12,258 nucleotides of DNA. Source: Ochromonadaceae sp. CCMP2298 (Eukaryota > Sar > Synurophyceae > Ochromonadales > Ochromonadaceae). A program made the position numbers and the translations under genes. The stretch spans positions 1 through 12,258 of the forward strand of contig MU634430.1 in assembly GCA_026770595.1 (NCBI GenBank). Reading direction: 5' to 3'. How positions within the stretch are numbered: position 1 is the first letter of the stretch; every line of letters starts with the position of its first letter. This document shows positions 8,401 to 12,258 of the stretch, piece by piece. Below the pieces are notes generated by a model that did not search any database, was not told the DNA's origin, and saw only the letters and a program-made list of their open reading frames with translations.

Positions 8401-8778
8401 GGGGCAAAAAGTCGCATAAAAAAAAAAAGTCGCAAACATTTTGACAGTGGGAAATGGACCAATTAGCGCCAACCTGAATTCCAGTTATTGATCAATATGA
8501 CATCTGCATCATAGTAATACGAATTTATAACAATGTTTTAGCACTGTAATACAAATATTGCACATCAATTCGAAATATTTTATTATGCGAATTGTTTACA
8601 ACGTGTATTTTGTCCAAAATGACGTTACTCATCAATGTACAATACCTGTATTACAGTACTAAAACATTATTATAAATGCGTAAACGTTGATTCATTATAG
8701 TGATCAATAACTGGAATTCAGGTTGGCGCTAATTGTGCCGTTTCCCACTGTCAAAAAGTTTGCGACTTTATTTGCCCC
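8401..8778. mobile_element. MITE-like foldback element with long terminal inverted repeats
   Basis: This AT-rich block in GC-rich surroundings folds on itself over most of its length. Ends: GGGGCAAA (8401-8408) and TTTGCCCC (8771-8778). Main arms: 8429-8494 versus 8701-8766, 62 of 66 positions complementary without gaps, including a perfect 35-bp core (8460-8494 / 8701-8735). Second arms: 8523-8569 versus 8631-8677, 40 of 47. The left end carries an extra copy of AAAAGTCGCA plus a run of 11 A (8418-8428), probably a slippage duplication. There is no transposase frame, so it would be non-autonomous. I see no clear target-site duplication, so the exact ends and superfamily are open; the flanks CCA (8395-8397) and TGG (8782-8784) could extend the inverted repeat. 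Confidence 0.85.
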
Positions 8779-9172
8779 CTTTGGCTCGAGTCAGTCCCTC
8801 ATTCCCAGGGGGAAGCTGGGAATTGGTCCCACTCTACCGGCCACAGAATAACACCTCCTGACTAAACAGCACCAGACTAATATCTCCGTTGTAAATTGGA
8901 ACACATTTTTCTTGGATGTGGATGAATTTCCTAGTATTTACCCCACGACTGTCACGGTACTGTAGTACATTCTATGCGCCAATACGTGTTATGTATTATT
9001 TAAAATATGTTACATACAGTTACAGTTTGAACGGGTCTATGGGCAGGGCTCTGTCGCTGCTCTGACTGCCCCTTTCACAGCGGCGCCTCCGTTGGTGCCG
9101 GCTTGTTAGAGTGGCAGAATACTCGAGCAGCAGCAGAAGCAGAATAACCCTAACCAAGGCTAATAACCAAGG
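8779..9172. other. Intergenic/3' UTR region of DHX35
   Basis: I see no gene. Next to the DHX35 stop codon is a short direct repeat (AACCAAGGCTA twice, about 9154-9176), which overlaps the stop region. At 9041-9100 two small hairpins follow each other. The first AATAAA on the minus strand after the DHX35 stop lies about 400 nt away inside the foldback element (8772-8767). Confidence 0.5.
9041..9100. other. Pair of small hairpins 3' of DHX35
   Basis: GGGCAG (9041-9046) pairs with CTGCCC (9066-9071). CGGCGCC (9081-9087) then pairs with GGTGCCG (9094-9100) around a 6-nt loop, with one mismatch. It may be a 3' UTR structure or chance. I could not match it to tRNA or a known snRNA. Confidence 0.35.
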
Positions 9173-11957
9173 CTACAGCTTCAGCGTGTAGTAGTGCGGC
9201 GCCAGCTCCGCCAGCCACCTGGGGTCGATGCGCGTCACCTCCCGCAGCTGCGTGGTCCTCGCCAGGTGCACCTCGTTGTACAGCACCCACTCGGGCGGCG
9301 CACCGAACCTGCTGACCACTGAGGAGGGGTGCGCACAGACGGCCACGCCCCCCCGCAGAGTGCGGTACAGACCGTCGACGTGCAGCCGCGCGGCGTGGGA
9401 GAAATAGCCCGTGCACAGACAGCGGCGGAGGGCTTTGTCGTCGTGTCCGCAGGAGGCCAGCGTCTGCCCGGGGGCGGAGCGCTTCAGCACGGAGAGCAGG
9501 TTCTTCCGCACTTCCGAGGCGCGCTGCAGCACCCGCCACTGCAGAGAGTGGGCGTCGCACCAGCTCTGCGCGCCCCCCTGCTCTGCCTGCTGGAAGGCGC
9601 TGAAGACGCTTAGCAGGGTGAGGTGGTCGCTCTCGGGCACTGCAAAGGACTCCACGTCGCTCTGCACCTGCGGGGTGAGACACAGGAAGAGGGGGGTTGG
9701 GTTTGTAAGTGGATCTGGGTTTTAGGGCGGTTTACGTGAGTTTGGGTTGTCTTTTATAGTCCCACCTTCAGCTTGGCCTCCGTGGCCCCCCTGGCGCGCA
9801 CGTTGATGAATGGGTAGTCCACCGAGCACATGGCCGCCACGGTCAGAGCCTCCTCTGAGCAGCCGAACTCGAAGCTGCGCAACAGTACGCAGGATAGGCG
9901 CGGGTCTAGGGGCATCTCGGCCATCGCGGCGCCTCTCTCTGTGAGACAACACTTGTCGTCCAAAGCGCCTAGGGAGTAAAGCAGCTCGAGAGCGAAGAGC
10001 AGCGCGTCCACGGAGGGGGGGGAGAGGAAGTCGAAGTGAAGCACGTCCGTTACGCCCACGGCCTTCAGCTGCAGCACCGCAGAGGTTATGTCCAGTCGCT
10101 GCATCTCAGGGGGAGTGAAATCGCGCATCCCCTCGAGCTGCTGCTGCTGCTGCTGCTGCTGGGCAGATAGGGCACCCATTCCCTCATTTAAAGCCACATT
10201 TGTGGCTGGGGTTTGGTCTGAGTAGAACTCCTCAGTGCACAGTCGGAAGCACTTGCCCTCCTGCGTGCGCCCCGCCCGCCCCGCCCGCTGCTGCGCAGAT
10301 GCCCTGTAGTTGTCCAGTTAGAGTCATAGTTAGGGCTTAATACACATTTACAGGATTAGGGTTGGGGTTGAATACACGTTTACAGAATTAGGATTAGGGT
10401 TATATATGTATATAGATTAGGGGTCTACCTGGAGATAGGGCAGGTGACTAGGGCATCAAGTCCCGATTTCACGTCGAAGAAGTTCAGCTTCACGAAGCCG
10501 CAGTCCACGACGAACTGTATGGGGTATGGAGAGAGAGGGAGGGTAAGGAGGGGGTTATAAAAGGGAGGTAGAGGTAGGGGCAGGGGGGAATACTGATGTT
10601 ATTATACGTACTGACACATATAGATAGTATATTACCTATTAAACATACATATATATGTATGTTTAATAGGTAATAGGTAACAGGTACTCACCTTAACTCC
10701 CTCTATGGTGATGGACGCTTCGGCGATGTTGGTAGCGAGGACGATCTTGCGCTTGTTGGGGGGAGTAGGCTCGAACACCAGCTGCTGCTGAGCGTAGGGC
10801 AGGGTGCTGTACAGGGGCAGGAAGTACATCGTATCCCCTTGGTAGGAGTCGCGCAATGCCTGCACCGCTGAGTCAATCTCCTCCCCCCCCGGTAGGAAGA
10901 CCAGCACATCTCCCCAGTCCTCGGCTCTATGTATCTCAAGCACGGTCTCCACAGCAGACAGGGTGTAGTCCCTGCAAGGCTGGGAGAGGTACAGCACGTC
11001 TACTGGGTACTGCCGCCCCTGCACAGACAGCACCACCGCCGTGTCCTCCCCCCCACCATCATTTGTCTCGAAAAAGTTCTTCAAAAGCATCGCATCCAGA
11101 GTGGCGGAGGTCACGACGATGCGTAAATCGGGCCTTTTCCGGCGGATTTTCTTCAAAAGTCCGAGCAGGATGTCGGAATTGAGGGTGCGCACGTGTGCCT
11201 CGTCCACGATCACGACTGAGTACTTGCTCAACAAGGGGTCGTTCAGCGTCTCCCGCAGCAGCACTCCGTCCGTGTAGTAGCGCAGTACAGTATTCGGCCC
11301 ACACTGGAAGTCGAAGCGCACCCCGTAGCCGACAGCGTCCCCTAGAGCGCAGCCGAACTCTTGAGCTACGCGGGTGGCAACTGAGGACGCTGCTACGCGC
11401 CGGGGCTGTGTGCATACCACTCGCCTGCCCTCTGCGCACCAGCCTGCCTCGTGCAGGTACAGGGGCAGCTGGGTGGATTTGCCGCAGCCGGTCTCTGTGT
11501 GCGTTTGTGTGTTTGTTGGTGTGTTGGTGTATGTGCGTGTGTTGAGTTGTTGGTGTGTTTGTTGGTGTTTGTGACGGGGGGGGGGTTGGGGGTTAAGTGT
11601 GCGGTGTGCGGTGTGCGTGATTTCATTCGCATAAGATGATGGAGAGTGCGCACCAAAGATGAAAGAGCAAGAAACGAGGAAGGGGGTTGGGGTGAGTTCA
11701 GGAGGGGAGAGGAGCAGTAGTGTGGGAGGCGCATCGGCACAGAGGCAAGAGCACTCACCTCCCACCAGCACAAGCGTGCTGTACTTCTCCAGCGCGTAGA
11801 GGATCTGCTCGCGGTAGCGGAAGATGGGCAGCATTTGCCTCTGCTGCTGCAGCGAGAGGTGTCTGTTCCTGCTGCCGCCGAACAGCAGCGGCTCCCCAGC
11901 ATCCCGCATCGCGCCCTTGTCTGGGTCAGCCCCCTGCGGTCGCCAGAACTTCGCCAT
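9173..11957 (-). CDS. DHX35: DEAH-box RNA helicase DHX35, 5 exons, 706 aa
   Basis: ATP-dependent DEAH/RHA RNA helicase; DHX35 is found in spliceosomal C complexes. Exons in transcript order: 11957-11759, 11494-10692, 10514-10429, 10303-9766, 9667-9173. All four introns are GT-AG (264, 177, 125 and 98 nt) and the spliced frame is continuous. The N-terminus has the DHX35 hallmark KFWRP, then LSLQQQRQMLPIFRYREQIL. Helicase motifs: I GETGCGKST (66-74), Ia TQPRRVAA, Ib TDGVLLRE, II DEAH (164-167), III SAT (196-198), IV LVFLPGGEEID, V ATNIAEASITI, VI QRAGRAGR (368-375). Then come winged-helix/HA2 and OB-fold regions ending in WLAELAPHYY, as in human DHX35 (about 703 aa). Oddities: DEAHVR instead of the usual DEAHER; GGEE where GQEE is usual; an insertion of about 30 residues with eight Gln between motif VI and PEMQR. 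ATG11957 gives the conserved N-terminus. A DHX8/PRP43-type relative is less likely given KFWRP and the length. Confidence 0.95.
9668..9765 (-). other. DHX35 intron 4
   Basis: The donor is AAG|GTGGGA (GT at 9765-9764) and the acceptor CCGCAG|GTG (exon resumes at 9667). It is a 98-nt phase-0 intron joining EAKLK to VQSDVESFAV. Confidence 0.85.
10138..10161 (-). repeat. (CAG)8 microsatellite encoding polyglutamine in DHX35
   Basis: Eight pure CAG codons on the minus strand (CTG on plus) encode Gln411-418. They lie in the linker between the second RecA domain and the winged helix, inside an insertion not present in human DHX35. A pure triplet array is expected to vary in length. Confidence 0.95.
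10304..10428 (-). other. DHX35 intron 3 with telomere-like repeats
   Basis: The donor is AG|GTAGAC and the acceptor CTACAG|GG. The 125-nt phase-2 intron contains two adjacent 32-bp copies (10339-10370 and 10371-10402, five differences), each with AATACAC, TTTACAG and TTAGG/TTGGGG-type runs on the plus strand (CCTAA-type in the transcript). Confidence 0.9.
10515..10691 (-). other. DHX35 intron 2
   Basis: The donor is AAG|GTGAGT (10691) and the acceptor ATACAG|TTC (exon resumes at 10514). It joins motif V (ATNIAEASITIEGVK) to FVVDCGFVKL in frame, as in human DHX35. The 177-nt intron carries a large palindrome close to the donor. Confidence 0.93.
10630..10675. repeat. Perfect 46-bp palindrome in DHX35 intron 2
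   Basis: The arms 10630-10652 and 10653-10675 are exact reverse complements with no spacer; the arm begins TATTACCTATTAAACATAC. In the pre-mRNA it can form a 23-bp AT-rich stem starting 16 nt after the 5' splice site. A second GGTAA-type copy lies just beside it (10675-10685). Confidence 0.95.
11495..11758 (-). other. DHX35 intron 1: 264 nt, stop-free, splits Walker A
   Basis: The donor is GGAG|GTGAGT (11758) and the acceptor ACACAG|AG (exon resumes at 11494). It splits the codon after Gly66 within GETGCGKST. The length is 88 codons and no stop occurs in the reading frame. The acceptor half is CA-rich on the transcript strand (GT-rich on plus), and 10 G sit at 11576-11585 on the plus strand. 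Splicing restores the exact P-loop, which supports the junctions. Confidence 0.95.
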
Positions 11958-12258
11958 GCTCTGATAGATGTCTGTGGGTCTCCTGAGACTGCTTTCTGAA
12001 ACAAACTCAACAGAACCAGTTTCGATGCATCGTCTCCAAGCAACATCTGATGCATGATCTCGAACTTCGAGGGGGAGAATTTTGAAACGTATTTTAAACG
12101 TATTTATAACGTATTTTTGAATCGTTGATAACTAATTGATTTTTGCGTCTCTCCCGGCTTTAATTAACGTAAAGCCCGTTAGCTTTTATCCCGAAACTTT
12201 TGAAAATCGAACCCTTTTTTTGTGACAAAAAGTGCTTTAGTACGTACAATGTCACACA
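11958..12258. other. AT-rich 5' region of DHX35
   Basis: I see no gene. It is much more AT-rich than the coding DNA. Three 11-bp units sit at 12085-12117, and further out are TAATTAACGTAAA and, at the window end, TGACAAAAAGTGC. It presumably holds the DHX35 promoter; no TATA box can be assigned with confidence. Confidence 0.5.
12085..12117. repeat. Three 11-bp phased repeats upstream of DHX35
   Basis: Units at 12085-12095, 12096-12106 and 12107-12117 share (A/T)AACGTATTT(T/A). The 11-bp period is close to one helical turn, which places the ACGT cores on one face of the DNA about 130-160 bp upstream of the start codon. They could be binding sites or bent DNA. Confidence 0.8.

Noticed and set aside
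8260-8472. Extension of the PRKRIP1 frame to an ATG at 8472
   Set aside because: The extra 71 residues are Phe/Trp/Cys-rich, unlike the family, and come partly from the foldback element. ATG8259 is the better start.
9041-9100. tRNA or snRNA gene
   Set aside because: Two short hairpins exist, but there is no cloverleaf, no conserved T-loop sequence and no recognisable snRNA motif.
10339-10402. A telomere or subtelomere end
   Set aside because: The TTAGGG-like runs are short, degenerate and inside an intron of an intact gene.
11495-11758. DHX35 intron 1 read as coding sequence
   Set aside because: It would break the Walker A motif, is CA-rich low complexity, and has good GT-AG signals whose removal restores GETGCGKST exactly.
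12220-12258. A second foldback element at the window end (TGACAAAAAGTGC resembles the arm motif TTTTGACAGTG)
   Set aside because: The similarity is only a few bases and the window ends before any partner arm could be seen.

Overview
This is a stretch of nuclear DNA from a eukaryote. Three protein-coding genes can be reconstructed end to end. Two of them need splicing with GT-AG introns (13 introns, 59-264 nt, mostly short). Coding DNA is GC-rich and the introns and spacers are AT-rich. No bacterial-type operons, tRNAs, rRNAs or CRISPR arrays are visible. The short introns, the strong G/C third-position bias and a small inserted TPFG...LPWG module in the ARF-GEF point to a unicellular protist, perhaps from the stramenopile/alveolate group. 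That placement is inference; the sequence does not fix the taxon.

Layout. 1-1660: spacer and upstream DNA. It holds a possible small secreted Cys-rich repeat protein on the minus strand (579-953), two consensus 5' splice sites, a strong hairpin and two short tandem duplications. 1661-7773 (+): a ten-exon gene for a large BIG/Sec7-type ARF guanine-nucleotide exchange factor (1781 aa as spliced, close to human BIG1/BIG2). 7867-8259 (-): a 130-aa PRKRIP1 (DUF1168) family protein, convergent with the ARF-GEF with only 93 nt between the stop codons. 8401-8778: a MITE-like foldback element with long terminal inverted repeats. 8779-9172: spacer. 9173-11957 (-): a five-exon gene for the DEAH-box RNA helicase DHX35 (706 aa as spliced; human about 703). 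11958-12258: AT-rich upstream region of DHX35 with a phased 11-bp repeat.

Function. The ARF-GEF acts in trans-Golgi/endosome vesicle traffic. PRKRIP1 and DHX35 are both associated with the spliceosome around the second step, and here they are neighbours on the same strand separated by the MITE. The most notable observations are: the foldback element with wobble-type arm divergence; the inserted module in the ARF-GEF; unusual substitutions next to otherwise invariant helicase motifs plus a polyglutamine insertion in DHX35; two frame-preserving stop-free introns, one of which splits the Walker A motif; a perfect 46-bp palindrome just inside a 5' splice site; and the Cys-rich triple-repeat ORF. 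I see no single clearly new multi-gene system.
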